From Datnioides undecimradiatus (Eukaryota; Chordata; Actinopteri; Lobotiformes; Datnioididae), in NCBI GenBank assembly GCA_008933995.1, contig WARS01000033.1:11360287-11424286 (forward strand): a stretch of 64,000 nt of DNA, given 5' to 3'. The notes below the pieces were generated by a model. It was given only the letters and a program-made list of their open reading frames with translations. It was not told the DNA's origin and did not search any database. How positions within the stretch are numbered: position 1 is the first letter of the stretch; every line of letters begins with the position of its first letter. Shown piece after piece: positions 46,301-55,878 of this stretch. Both the position numbers and the translations under genes were made by a program.

Positions 46301-49300
46301 AGTGGGATTAAGAAAAATACTCCACAAGGCAGCAAAATAAATCAATAAACATAAGCAAGATGCATTATCTTAATATAACCTAGCCAGAGCTGCATATAAA
46401 CATGTATCCAATCCATCTGCTGTGTATCTGGAGGCAAAATCTATTTCTGATGATAAACGTTTGTATTTAGTAAGCAGTTACCCCTCTTTTGACAACGCTT
46501 GCTACTCTATGTTTCTTTCTGTTTCCCCCTTCTAGACCACAGGTAAGATGGATGAGAACATGTTTGTGGCAGTCACCAGCACCAATGCAGCAAAGATCCT
46601 GAACCTGTACCCCCGTAAGGGCCGGATCGCTGTGGGCTCTGATGCCGACCTAGTCATCTGGGACACAGACTCCATCCGCACTATCACCGCCAAGACACAC
46701 AACTCGGTACGTATGGTGTGCACTGGTCAAAGTTTCCCTTCACTCTATACTTCAGTGGAACTGGAAATGGTTTCGACAAAAAGCTTAGCAAGCAAAACTA
46801 TACTGTTTCACGCCCTCAATCTTACTTGGCTCTGGATGAACATACCAGGATTTAGGGGACTTTTTCTTGAGTAATGTAAGTGCTGTTATTGTTGCAGTAA
46901 TTTCTGGTGGCATCGATCCATGTGTTGGAATGTGTGAATATAAAGGAAAAAAACACAATGAGATTGATGGAAAATAAGGAAAAAGATCACAAACTGCTGT
47001 TAAATGGGACTGATCTTTAGGGAAAGCAGAATATGAGATACTTGTCTGCCTCTGTGTATGTGTGTGTGTGTGTGCGTGTGTGTGCAAGAGACAGTGAGAT
47101 AAAGAGAGAGAGAGGGCTAGGGAGAGAGAGCACATTTTTGAGAAGCTTCCAGAGAGCCCTCAGTTCCTCTGAACGGAAATGAGGTCTCAGTGGATGTTTG
47201 CTGCTAATACGACTCACACTGCACTCACCACATGATCAGCTCTCAATGTAAAGTTGAGCCTCGCTAAACCCAAAAAGCCCTGTGCAAAGACTGATGTAAT
47301 GATTTGGAAAAATATGGATTATTCAGTTACACCAAACACTCATTTTCTTCACAAACATTTTCTAAAATGACCTGTATGGTCCAGCTGCAGGGAATATTAT
47401 ATGCTCTATAATCAAGAGGTATTTCCTTCTTGTATATTGTGTTCACTTGAACTGATTCATTCACAATGTTTTCATGACTGGGCAACCACAGTGGACTTAA
47501 AGAATGTCATTCATCGCAAGGAATAACCCTGATATTTCAAATGCTTTCATAATCCCCAGAGACTTTGAAACATCTGTACATGCAGCTTGTAGGAAAAACA
47601 AGTCAGCTCAAATAGCTTCTGTCATGAGACATTTGATGTCATGGGAAACGTCTCACTCAACATTCTGTCTGATTTAGAGATGGCAGTGTAACATGGCCAT
47701 CATTTACTTTGTTCGCCTGTATCCAATCTACTTCTTTTATTCAGATTTCATTGCTGTATTTTTCATTCAATCGTTCATATTTGGAAAAATCTTTTGATTT
47801 GGCTGCACAGTCAAGCTACTTCCTGCTTTCCTTTGTATCCCCCTGTAGTGTTACTGGTCCATCTCACTCACATACTGAGTGATTTTCTTCATTCATAGTC
47901 TAGACCATCAGATTGGACACGTGATTCTTAAATTGCTCTTAATGACATTCTGAAACAAAGCATTTCTTGTAGATTGTCTTGTGTTTAGAGTTAAACACTG
48001 AAACAAGTGAAACTGCAATAGAAACATGTGAAACTCTGTTATCCCAGAGCAGATGTTTTTTGTACTCCCTCTGAGCGTCTACGACAAGGGCCTCGCAAAG
48101 ACACACAAGTTCTCACTTACTCACACACATTTTACATAAACTGCACGTACAGTACACCTGACACATGTGGGTAATGAGGTTTCTGCCAAAACTCAGACAT
48201 TAGAAGGTCTCAAACAGGCCACTCGGCAGCAGAGGAAGTGTCCACAGGAAATTAAGGCTTTACTTGTCTTACACAAATCCTGCCTATATAGAAATATATA
48301 AGTGAGGGAAGAATGCATTTACTAACATCATGTGTAGGCTGGTCTTAGGAATGATAAGGTTAGTAGACTTTAATTTGCTGTGCTTAAAGGCCTAATGGTT
48401 TAGTAGGAGAAAAGGCAGTATTGCCCCGTCTCCAAATGGAGGAAGGGAAAAAGAGCAGGAGAGAAGTGGACTAATAATATGCCTTCTCCAAATGTGGAGT
48501 ACATCCACTGAGGATCCATGGGTTCTTACATAATGATGTCACCCTGTCATTTCCTGCTCGTCGACCTTCCAGATAAAATAAAACAGGAGAGAGCAGAGGA
48601 CCAGAGCACGGCAGCTCCCAATTCCAATAAATCCACCTTAATGGATAGTCTGACGGCAGGCCAAACAGGAGTGGCCCTGCTTACCAGCACACTTTATTGG
48701 GGAATGCCTTCTCCTGCATAGTAAATATGAGTTACACTGTGCTGTGTCTTAATTTGTTATCAGCATGCCCACATCTGGTCTGGATTGCTTGTTGCTGTCA
48801 ACATAAAACACATAGATGCACATGAGGATATCGTGACACATAGACAAGAATGGGCAGCAACACACACACACACACACACACACTGAGACACACTGGGCTT
48901 AGCCATGACATCATGTTTGGCATGCAGTAAGTCTTAGTTATGTCCTGTTCTGGCCTGAATTTGGACAGCAGCAGAAAACAGGGCCGTGTGCAGAGGAAAT
49001 AAGCAACAATGGAATGAGGGGAGGGGACCATCACAGATCACAAACATGTAGAGAAAAGAAAGTTGGCACAAAGGGAATTGGAAATGGATAAATAGTGCAC
49101 GAGGTTGAAAAAATCCAGGGGATTACATAAATCAAGCAAAAGCAAGTGAGGGAGAGAAAGACAGGATGAAAAACAGACATAGAAACGGGGTTGGGGGTGG
49201 ACAATCAGAGAGAGCAATGTGAAGAGGGTGAGAGGACAAAGTAGAGAGTTAGAGCAAGAGAAAGAGAGCGCGAGGTGCTGCGGAGGCATTTAACCAGCTG

Positions 49301-52300
49301 GATGATGGCAGCTGTTTGTACATGCCAAACAGACAAGTGTAAGAAACAAGGTGATGAATGATAAAGAGTGGGAGAAAGAGAGTGAGGGATTAAGGGAGAG
49401 TTGCAGAGAAAGTGAGTTTATGGATCCACTTCCTGTCTCGTCATCCATCCTCCCACAGCTCCCCCTGTTGTTTTCCTCATCCCTTCATTGGTCCTTCATT
49501 ACAAGAGCTCAGTGGGCTTTATATTTCGGTGTTTTTTCTTCTCAAAATCAAATTTGATTTGTCTAATTGAATTTGATCTAATTTTCAAAGTCAAAATGAT
49601 CTCACAGCCGCATGACAAATGAATTGAAATCCCCCTCTCTTAAATCTACTGTCAGTGGCGTCTTCTGTTTAAAATTTTGCTTCAGTGTTGCTTTTCTTTG
49701 AGTTCTGCGACTGCCCGTCGCTCATACTTTGAGTTTGTGCCCTTTTTATTCCTGTCAAGTTAATTCTTAACAGTTTGTCCACCTTATAAGCTTTGATATG
49801 AGTCATGAGATGAATTTAAAAAGTTGGGCTTGTTTGATAGGATGCTCTATTGAGGGCTTAACATGATCTGATGTTTCTCTCTATTTTCTGTGTCATGAAA
49901 TCATACATCCTCATATTAATACAGTACACATTTACAAAACATATATTACTGTTAATGTATCTTGATTTAATTGTCTTACATATTTCTGTAACTGTCAGTG
50001 TTGGACTGACTCTATTTTATTGTCAAATCATTCTGTATTTGTTCTTCAGGCTGCTGAGTACAATATCTTTGAGGGCATGGAGCTGCGTGGGGCCCCACTA
50101 GTGGTGATTTGCCAGGGGAAGATCATCCTGGAAGATGGGAACTTGCACGTCACCTCCGGTGTGGGTCGCTTCATTCCCTGCGCTCCTTTCCCTGACTTTG
50201 CCTACAAGCGTGTTAAGGCCAGAAAGCAGGTACATGCAGATTTTACTACTGTCCTGTCTGCTATTTACACTCTACTTAGGACTAATTTTGTTGAGGCAGT
50301 TGTCATACCTATAAATGGTATGTAATAGTATATGTCCATATCTGTAAGACAAGCTTTGATGCTCTAGATTGTACGGTATTAAACTGCACTAGCAATTTTA
50401 TGATACAAAATGAAGTCAATCTGCTGAACAGATGAAAGAAAACAGGAACAGGGAGTTGCTGAAAGGCATCATAGTTCTTCATCCTGACAAAGACAAAGGG
50501 AGTGACAAACAATATATATAAATGGGAGGTGAGTTAAACGAGACACAGGTGATACAGGAACACAGACGCAGGAGGACAAAACTCAACAAAATAAAACAGG
50601 AAATTATCAAAACAACAGAACTCAAACTCAAACCACACCATACAGACTTCTTCAGGAAGACGGCATAGGAAGAATAATACTACCGGATCTAAGCAAAACT
50701 GTAAAGGACACATTCTGAAAATATACTTTTACCAAATCCAAAAACTTGCTCTCTCTCTGATTCTATTCAGATGAGACCCAACCACCTCAATTAGTTGCCT
50801 ATTTAGTTTTCTTTAAAAACAGCCAGTATTTCTAAAATATATTCTGGTGTGATGACTAAGTGACCACTGGCCAGCCTAATGCCACCACTTCCCACATATG
50901 TTTCAAATTAAAAGCCCTTTTGTGTGTCATAGTCAGGCCAGCCATACTCTGTACTGGATTTTGACCTTTTATTTAATTTTGTTTTATAGATGATGGTAAG
51001 AGAATTTAGGATTACTTTGAAAATACAAAATCACGTTTTTGTATCTTGTTGCAAATTACATTGAATTTTTTTAGCCCTTTCAAGTACCTATTGCAGAACA
51101 TTCAAAACTGATTGAAATAAGTATTTAAAGTGCAAGTAGCAGAAATTCTGCCCATCTTTGACCACAACATTTGTTGCTTCAGATAAGGACCCTTAGTGAC
51201 ACATGCAATAAAAAATAAGGGAAGGGGGAAGGTTGCAGTCAAGGTCGTTTGTAGGAGTGTGAGTTAAAATAGAAGTTGCAGTGGTGGAGAGAAATGAGGG
51301 TGGAGGCAGTGAAGTGGGATGTGGGGGAGATACAGTAAGTCTGACATCAGCCTGCAAGGTTCAGCCACAGAACGCTGGCTACGCTTTTACACTGTAATGC
51401 AAAAGGTCAATACAGTGAGGGTGGTCGAGGCTTTGTCATCATGCTTTTATAAAAGATGAAGTGAGTTTGGATTTGGATAACTTTCCAGCAAGACCTCACA
51501 CACAAAGTAAAGGGGGTACAATAAGTCCAAAAGTTACTGTAGTCTCACAAGATTAATGAATCTAAAGCTTTACAGGGAGGCCGCTGTTCTAACTTCAGAG
51601 GACACATAGGTGGGCAAAGGGGTTGGAAAAGCTGTCCTGTAACAGAAACATTACATACTCAGTCTCATCAACAGCAGAATAGATATTTAGACTGTAATTA
51701 CATTATAAATCTGCAGATCAGTCAGAAGTAAAGCATGTGTCACATATTCATCTAAAGTCATATATCAAGAGTAAAATAAATAAATTAATTAAATTAAATA
51801 AATTTTGTTTTTCTTCATATGAAACACAAAACTGCATCTTGTAAACCATTTACATAGTGTTAATTGATGGTAGTCAGACACAAACAGCTATATAAGCTAT
51901 AAAAATGGAAACTACTGGCAGACAGGTGAGAAATAATATGACAGCAGTAATAATAATAGAATAGGTGTGAAGTGTGGCGCAACCTTAATTGAAAAACAAG
52001 CATCAAAAGTGGGGCCTGTGTTGGCCAAAGTTGGCACTTCACAAGATTTTATTGAAACTTGTCAAAAATCACTGTTTGCACTGTTTTATTTTGTGCCCTT
52101 AAAATATCCCTAACATCGCATCTTGACCATACAGTACAATACAATATGTGTTTGTATAACATATGTTACACTCCCATAATAATAATAATTATGAACGTAA
52201 ATATGCATTGCCCATATATTACTGTATACTACAATTGCTTCATTAAAAGATTTCAATAAAAGCAACATTCCTATCTTCCCCACAGTTCAAAGAGTTAACC

Positions 52301-55300
52301 CCATTTAACCATTTGATTTATAACAATGTAAACTCAAAGCAGACCCTGCTGTCTGCTCTCTTGCCATCTTACTCTTGGGCCAAAAATCTCATTGTTCAAC
52401 CATTTCCTAATTTGCAGCTGGCTGGTGATGAGAAAATGGAGCTGTAGTAACAGTGTGCTGTTTATCTTGGTAGCAGTCGCTGTTATGCTTTCTTCGTTCA
52501 CAGATGTCTCTTTTTAACTCTTGACAGAGCTTCCAAGACTCCACTGAGTCACGCCATTGACAGGCAGACAGACAACGACTTGTTCACAACATACAAACAC
52601 TGTATGCTTGGGTTTTTGCTGCTACAGCAAAAGAGTTTGATTCCTTGTGTTTGTCTCTGCTTGTGTTTGCCTGTGTAAATCTGGAGCTGCTTCTCCGCAG
52701 GAAAAAGGCTCTTTGAAAAATGCATATATAATTCAGAGGCCAGCGGTTGCACAGGCAACCATGTAATGCTAAGCAGGTGTAGAACTGGTTACATTATATC
52801 TTTTGTGATACTAGAGACCAACCATTTTGCTTCTTTTTGCTCTGCTCTTGCTGTTTATGCTGTAGCTGGCCGTCCTGAGGGCAGTACCCAGGGGAATGTA
52901 CGATGGCCCCGTGTCTGAATTCTCCATGTCCCGTGGTGGTACCCCTTCCGCCTCGGCACGCACCTCTCCTACCAAACAGCCTGTCAGAAACCTGCACCAG
53001 TCTGGATTTAGTCTAGCAGGTAACCCTGCACCATGCGGTGAGCCCAGCTTCTTAATACAACCCCCACCGTTCTATCATCTATTGATTTATGCTGTATGTA
53101 GAAACATCAAAGGATCATGCATGTACATCAGTCAATCGACCGTCATGCTCCCCCTTTTATCTGATCTCAGCTACAACTTGATGCTGTGAAGGCAAGGAGT
53201 CATGTGATTTTTAGCATGTTGTAGCTTCATGAATGATGCATTCATAAACCCACGGTGTTCCGCATCAAACCTGTGAAGAGTAATCTAATAATCTCTCATT
53301 ATCCTGTTTCATACTTGATGATGTGCACAGTATGGCATGCATTTGTCTGCACTGTATCATGCTCCTTTTGTAAGGGGGTTTATACGCTGTTTATCTGACA
53401 ATTACTCTGTTTATGCATGTCATTAAGTTGGCTGCCTTTGCTCCTATGAGCTTTAATGACTCACACTGCAGACTGCATTAAGTTAAATTTATGTACACAA
53501 TCAGTTATAGTTGGCTGGCTTTCTGTTTTTTCTGCTCTAGTGTGGTTTGACATGAAGTCAACACAAATTAAAACCATACAAACAGTATTCTGACCCACTA
53601 TGTGAACTGTATTTCACATTTTGGTGGGTCTGTACTCACTGGTACTGGCACTTCTCACAAGCTGCTGGAACTTTCTTTCTTTGCGCTCCTCATCAGACTC
53701 TTGGGTCCTGAATGGTCCAAAGAATGGTACTATATAAACTGCATTACCCAGCGGGCTCTCTGTGACACTCGCTTGTTCCTGTTCCCTTCACTGTGAAATT
53801 CAATTGATACTTAATGCTTTGCCAGCCAACACACGCCAACACTTTTTTCCACTTCAAGCACTGATTCAAGATAGGAGCCCAGGACTATTTAGTAATTCTG
53901 TGTTAAGCACATTGCACCATATTTGCACACTCAGCATTCTTGCATGTATTTCACAACACTTGCATTCAGATTGTTGTATTTCATTTCAAGAATGCATCCA
54001 AATGTCAAATTTTTATATGAAACATGTATTGGGCACCACAGTTAGAACCCTTCTTTAACAAAATGCAGCTTAAATCCCACTGAATTCCTTTCTTATAGTA
54101 TCTTGCATCTTTCATATACAAAACTTGTATAATTGTTAGGACACTGTGACCTCTAACTGCAGCCACTTTGTAATGTCAAGCTAAAGTCACAAATTCAAGT
54201 GTTTTTTTCCACTCTTGCACTTAGTAGTATTGAGAGTATTGGATCGGGGCCCAAACCTTACAGCGAACAAGATCTCAGCCCAGGCATCTGGACATGGTCT
54301 ATTAAGAAAGCCTATCTAATGTGAGAGATCACACACATGTTCACATTCAGCATCTGTTCCATTATGTGGAGCTGCTGAGTGACAGTCTGATTGTGCCCAT
54401 ATGTAAGGTCAACATTTGATTATGTTAGGCTTAGAAAACCCAATGTGAGAAATTGTTTTTGTCGGGCTACCAAACATACATGTGGTAAAATAATGACGAT
54501 GATTGTCAGTGTTTCCATTGTTTTATAATCAAACTGATCAACCATACATAGCTGCTGCTGTAGCTAGACAGTCTGTCCTCCTTGACATACTAACTGTGTC
54601 CATGTGTGACCTTACATCAGCGATAGCTACCCATTTTTAACCCTAGACAGAACACAGCTGTCCTCTTCATCGTGCCGGCTGTCTTTGTAAATGCATGTAG
54701 CATGTTTAAAGGCGTATAACGCATTTTGAAGGAGAAGTCCGCAGGATTGTGCTAAGCCTTTGGCTGTGTCGAGCAACCTGTCTTTAAAGCATAACTGATG
54801 TGTGATACCTCATCGATGAAAAAAGAAGGTGACCTCCGCTGGAAAGAATTTCCACATTTAAGTACATGAATTTAGAGGGGAGTGAGGCTGCTCCCGGTTT
54901 CCCAGGCTTTGTAACGGCTATGTGTGTTTAAGAGTGTGAGTGTTCTCATATGTGTATGTATGTGTGCACACTCTAAGAGTGAGTTAGCCTCCTATTTTAG
55001 TTTTTCCAGGGCCACCACCTGCAGAGTTAATGTACTTCTCTGGAAGGAGATGGAAGGATTGTTTGCTTAGATGCAGTGTATCATCGTCTGACATCATTCT
55101 TCTTTCCATTTATATACTTGCTGATAATTTGTTGCAGCAGACACTCTGGCTCATCCTTTGGAAATACCATGCTTTATGTCAAACTGTAGCCTCTTTTGTT
55201 AATGTTTCAGCAGCAGTCATACCCCAAACGGTCGGCTAAAATGTGCACTCCCTCTGTCAGCTTAGTGACACATGCCATATATCATAGGCAATAATAATGT

Positions 55301-55788
55301 ACCTTAGGCAAACCTCTAGTGCCTGGAAAGTAATAATGTGTGTGCATGACAACAGTTATTCGTGTGCTATGACGACATAAAAGTTATTCTGAGTAGAGTA
55401 AGTTTGAAAGGATTGACCGATGATTCTAGCGCTAGTTTCCAGGGAAGAGCAAAAGGAGTAAATCTCATCATCAGTGTCTGTAAAGTCCTTCGTAGAGGGA
55501 TTTTTATTATCATCCAATTTGTAGCATTTATTTTAATTTTAAATTCTACTGTTCAGGCTTGTGCATGATTACAAACCAGTGCCATTTCAGTGTCTTCCTT
55601 TACATTGGTTTTCAGACAGACTCTCCCTGTTGCCTTATGTTCTCTTTTCCCACGTGACTCGCTTCATCATTTTCTCCTTTTATCTCTGTCCAGGTCCCCC
55701 CACCCCAGATGACATCCCCATCAGGCCTGCTGGCCGCCGTATCGTAGTGCCCCCTGGTGGTCGTTCCAACATCACATCCCTCAGTTAA
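17236..55788 (+). CDS. dpysl3: dpysl3 long isoform (CRMP4 long form), 678 aa
   Basis: Exon 17236-17601 joins the 13 shared exons: 34202-34290, 35564-35748, 37709-37873, 38465-38526, 39810-39890, 42172-42240, 43441-43561, 44797-44953, 45304-45445, 46536-46706, 50050-50229, 52866-53019, 55694-55788. All frames agree and give 678 aa; the human long form is 684 aa. The alternative 122-residue N-terminus replaces the 13-residue one of the short form. CRMP4 binds actin, tubulin and semaphorin-pathway partners and controls growth cones and neurite branching. The separate first exon implies a separate promoter, so the two forms can be made in different cells. Confidence 0.93.
18538..18626. repeat. 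Hairpin: 24-bp inverted repeat with 41-base loop
   Basis: The left arm 18538-18561 and right arm 18603-18626 are reverse complements except for one G/T pair, which is a wobble in RNA. Four more pairs form inside the loop after a small bulge (63-66 with 94-97). It could be a miRNA-like hairpin in the dpysl3 long pre-mRNA or the remains of a small fold-back element. Confidence 0.75.
18999..19040. repeat. Short 21-bp tandem repeat (two decayed units)
   Basis: Two adjacent units share GGTGGTT.C.ATGG..TT; a partial third unit (TGGTTGGAATG) follows. G/T-rich minisatellites of this kind are common in fish. Confidence 0.4.
19796..19850. repeat. (CA)n microsatellite
   Basis: About 27 units with a single interruption (CATA). 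Confidence 0.95.
22661..22725. repeat. (CA)n(GA)n compound microsatellite
   Basis: About 22 CA units pass directly into ten GA units. Confidence 0.95.
22758..22785. repeat. Perfect 12-bp inverted repeat with GTGG loop
   Basis: A run CCCCCCTTTACT is followed, after four bases, by its exact reverse complement. It lies beside the (CA)n(GA)n microsatellite at 22661-22725 and a GGATCC..GGATCC pair. Confidence 0.85.
23540..23852 (+). promoter_or_regulatory. dpysl3: Promoter and 5' UTR of the short dpysl3 isoform
   Basis: G/C- and CpG-rich compared with its surroundings. It contains CAGCTG E-box-like words, a GAGGGAGGGGCCGGG Sp1/KLF-type stretch and a TTGCGTCAGCG element. No upstream ATG lies in the last 100 bases before the start codon. 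The exact transcription start cannot be read from sequence. Confidence 0.5.
23853..23891 (+). CDS. dpysl3: dpysl3 exon 1b, N-terminus of the short isoform (13 codons)
   Basis: Encodes [13 protein letters not shown], the canonical DPYSL3/CRMP start. The donor is ACA|gtgagt in phase 0, compatible with exon 2 just as exon 1a is. Confidence 0.95.
23853..55788 (+). CDS. dpysl3: dpysl3 short isoform (CRMP4 short form), 569 aa
   Basis: Exon 23853-23891 plus the 13 shared exons gives 569 aa, against 570 in human. The fold is that of dihydropyrimidinase, which in mammals binds metal with two His of an HxH, a carboxylated Lys, two more His and an Asp. Here the HTH (73-75) and the His of QVHAEN (198) remain. 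The Lys is Gln165 ([11 protein letters not shown]), the next His is Arg254 (YVTRVMSK) and the Asp is Ala332 (GSAHCTF), so hydrolase activity is not expected. The C-terminal tail (about 490-569) carries the kinase sites GGTP (513), S517 and TSP (521), which match T514/S518/S522 of mammalian CRMPs. Confidence 0.95.
25085..25132. repeat. (TG)n microsatellite
   Basis: About 23 uninterrupted units, preceded by a C/T-rich tract. Confidence 0.95.
31204..31303. repeat. (TG)n followed by (GA)n / (CAGAGA)n
   Basis: About 20 TG units, then GA units, then AGACAG repeats, over 100 bases in all. Confidence 0.9.
31440..31800. mobile_element. Degraded teleost interspersed repeat (MITE-like)
   Basis: Starts GAGAGGCAACTAACAGTTAT, carries many ATTAATC/ATTAGTC words and CCACAACCCAAAAGGTATTC, and ends near an 11-bp fold-back (31744-31754 with 31759-31769) around TTGATCGATTGATCAA. 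This layout resembles a common fish non-autonomous element whose ends read GGGCTGCAACTAAC...TCGATTAATCG. The match is from memory of the family pattern and the copy is diverged. Confidence 0.45.
32209..32259. repeat. (CA)n microsatellite
   Basis: About 25 uninterrupted units. Confidence 0.95.
32829..32915. promoter_or_regulatory. Pair of RFX X-box-like sites in intron 1
   Basis: GTCGCCATGACAAC (32829-32842) and GGCGTCATGGCAAC (32902-32915) both resemble the RFX consensus GTNRCC-AT-GRNAAC. They lie 73 bases apart in the same orientation in a locally CpG-containing stretch, which suggests an enhancer. Confidence 0.35.
34202..34290 (+). CDS. dpysl3: dpysl3 exon 2 (short-form residues 14-43)
   Basis: The acceptor is ctttttctacag; the donor is TTAA|gtaagt. 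Its length, 89 nt, is characteristic of the CRMP family. It encodes [20 protein letters not shown] and then DIYMEDGLI, the start of the beta-sandwich domain; Lys43 is split with exon 3. Confidence 0.95.
35564..35748 (+). CDS. dpysl3: dpysl3 exon 3 (residues 43-105)
   Basis: The acceptor is gtgcccttgacag; the donor is ATCG|gtaagt. It encodes [11 protein letters not shown], then [17 protein letters not shown], then [17 protein letters not shown]. It contains the HxH motif (73-75) that remains from the hydrolase metal site. Confidence 0.95.
35749..37708 (+). other. dpysl3 intron 3
   Basis: Starts with a purine/G-rich stretch (35790-35830) in which the exon 3 frame stays open for 69 more codons. 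It contains the large inverted repeat at 36960-37126. No exon recognised. Confidence 0.6.
36960..37126. repeat. Large inverted repeat: 44-bp arms, 79-base loop
   Basis: The arms 36960-37003 and 37083-37126 are reverse complements at 43 of 44 positions; the single difference (G36968 against T37118) is a wobble pair in RNA. The outer ends read GACATATC..CAGCCTAATAGC and the inner ends are a run of six T against six A. There is no open reading frame in the loop. It may be a fold-back or MITE-type element, and in the pre-mRNA it would be a long double-stranded stem. Confidence 0.9.
37709..37873 (+). CDS. dpysl3: dpysl3 exon 4 (residues 105-160)
   Basis: The acceptor is acccccccttcag; the donor is AAAG|gtaggc. 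It encodes [20 protein letters not shown], then [15 protein letters not shown] and EVDNLIKEK, part of the TIM-barrel domain. Confidence 0.95.
38353..38392. promoter_or_regulatory. Palindromic pair of AGGTCA-type half-sites
   Basis: TCAAGGTCA (38353-38361), an extended nuclear-receptor half-site, faces TGACCT (38386-38391) on the opposite strand; the arms AAGGTCAAAG/CTTTGACCTT pair perfectly over 10 bp. It lies 70-110 bases upstream of exon 5. Confidence 0.3.
38465..38526 (+). CDS. dpysl3: dpysl3 exon 5 (residues 160-180)
   Basis: The acceptor is ttcccttgttatag; the donor is GAG|gtacaa. It encodes [20 protein letters not shown]. Gln165 occupies the place of the carboxylated Lys of dihydropyrimidinase. 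Confidence 0.95.
38740..38990. repeat. Possible interspersed repeat segment in intron 5
   Basis: The stretch around CTGTAACTCCGGAAGATATT...GAAGCTTCAGACGCAGCTTT...ACAAGACTGTGCAAAATG resembles a repeat I associate with fish genomes. No terminal repeats or target-site duplications were found, so this rests on recall of the pattern. Confidence 0.25.
39810..39890 (+). CDS. dpysl3: dpysl3 exon 6 (residues 181-207)
   Basis: The acceptor is gtcctccctcctccag; the donor is GAG|gtaaga. It encodes [20 protein letters not shown] and then NGEIIAE. His198 of QVHAEN is a retained hydrolase-family ligand. Confidence 0.95.
39891..42171 (+). other. dpysl3 intron 6
   Basis: Contains the (TG)n microsatellite 40265-40311. 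A 197-codon open frame (41766-42359) runs across its end into exon 7 in the wrong frame and looks like chance. Confidence 0.6.
40265..40311. repeat. (GT)n microsatellite in dpysl3 intron 6
   Basis: About 23 uninterrupted units. Confidence 0.95.
42172..42240 (+). CDS. dpysl3: dpysl3 exon 7 (residues 208-230)
   Basis: The acceptor is gtgtttgttcaacag; the donor GAG|gtagtg is weak. It encodes [20 protein letters not shown] and then PEE, with the family motif MGITGPEGH. Confidence 0.95.
43441..43561 (+). CDS. dpysl3: dpysl3 exon 8 (residues 231-271)
   Basis: The acceptor is gtcccttatgcag; the donor is AAAAAAG|gtacag. It encodes [20 protein letters not shown] and then [20 protein letters not shown]. 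Arg254 replaces a metal-binding His of the active enzymes. Confidence 0.95.
43562..44796 (+). other. dpysl3 intron 8
   Basis: No exon recognised. A stretch near 44478-44590 read on the minus strand resembles a decayed tRNA-derived sequence (GGCTCAGCTGTAGCTGAGC, then GGGTCTGATTCC); this is weak. Confidence 0.45.
44797..44953 (+). CDS. dpysl3: dpysl3 exon 9 (residues 271-323)
   Basis: The acceptor is atttctttctcag; the donor is CCAG|gtacgt. It encodes [20 protein letters not shown], then [20 protein letters not shown] and [11 protein letters not shown]. The block [16 protein letters not shown] is shared with dihydropyrimidinase. Confidence 0.95.
45304..45445 (+). CDS. dpysl3: dpysl3 exon 10 (residues 323-370)
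   Basis: The acceptor is tttctttgtcccccag; the donor is GTG|gtgagg. It encodes [20 protein letters not shown], then [20 protein letters not shown] and LIWDKAV. Ala332 stands where enzymes have the metal-binding Asp. Confidence 0.95.
45446..46535 (+). other. dpysl3 intron 10
   Basis: Pyrimidine-rich (CT, CCT words) from about 45.65 to 45.92 kb; otherwise A/T-rich. No exon recognised. Confidence 0.6.
46536..46706 (+). CDS. dpysl3: dpysl3 exon 11 (residues 371-427)
   Basis: The acceptor is tttcccccttctag; the donor is TCG|gtacgt. It encodes [20 protein letters not shown], then [20 protein letters not shown] and [33 protein letters not shown] is one of the most conserved stretches of the family. 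Confidence 0.96.
46707..50049 (+). other. dpysl3 intron 11
   Basis: Contains a (CA)n at 48860-48882, short TG/GA runs near 47.06-47.12 kb and a long purine-rich stretch (about 49.13-49.41 kb). No exon recognised. Confidence 0.6.
48860..48882. repeat. (CA)n microsatellite in dpysl3 intron 11
   Basis: Eleven uninterrupted units. Confidence 0.9.
50050..50229 (+). CDS. dpysl3: dpysl3 exon 12 (residues 428-487)
   Basis: The acceptor is tatttgttcttcag; the donor is CAG|gtacat. It encodes [20 protein letters not shown], then [20 protein letters not shown] and [39 protein letters not shown] and FIPC are DPYSL3-type. Confidence 0.95.
50230..52865 (+). other. dpysl3 intron 12
   Basis: A/T-rich, with A/T simple sequence near 51.77-51.81 kb and (AAT)n near 51.94 and 52.18 kb. 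No exon recognised. Confidence 0.6.
52866..53019 (+). CDS. dpysl3: dpysl3 exon 13 (residues 488-539), regulatory tail
   Basis: The acceptor is cttgctgtttatgctgtag; the donor is GCAG|gtaacc. It encodes [20 protein letters not shown], then [20 protein letters not shown] and [11 protein letters not shown]. This is the GSK3/Cdk5-regulated tail. T513-P, S517 and S521-P are present, but the mammalian T509-P site is not: the local sequence is SMSRGG. Confidence 0.95.
53020..55693 (+). other. dpysl3 intron 13
   Basis: A/T-rich with no recognised exon or simple repeat of note; several short open frames look like chance. Confidence 0.6.
55694..55788 (+). CDS. dpysl3: dpysl3 exon 14, last coding exon (residues 539-569 and stop)
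   Basis: The acceptor is tttatctctgtccag. It encodes [15 protein letters not shown] and then [15 protein letters not shown], with TAA at 55786-55788. The terminal [12 protein letters not shown] is the CRMP signature. The PTPDD segment differs from mammalian TQVDEG. Confidence 0.96.
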
Positions 55789-55848
55789 ACAGCTGGAGTA
55801 CGAGGGGGACGCATCCAGAAAAGGACAGCAGCCAGAGTGCAGGATTGA

Positions 55849-55878
55849 GGGTTGGAGGGAGGGAAAGGGGAGGGAGGG
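55849..55878 (+). promoter_or_regulatory. G-quadruplex-forming run in the dpysl3 3' UTR
   Basis: Six tracts of three or four G lie within 30 bases, separated by one to five bases, starting 61 bases after the stop codon. It would form in the mRNA because it is on the sense strand. Confidence 0.65.
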
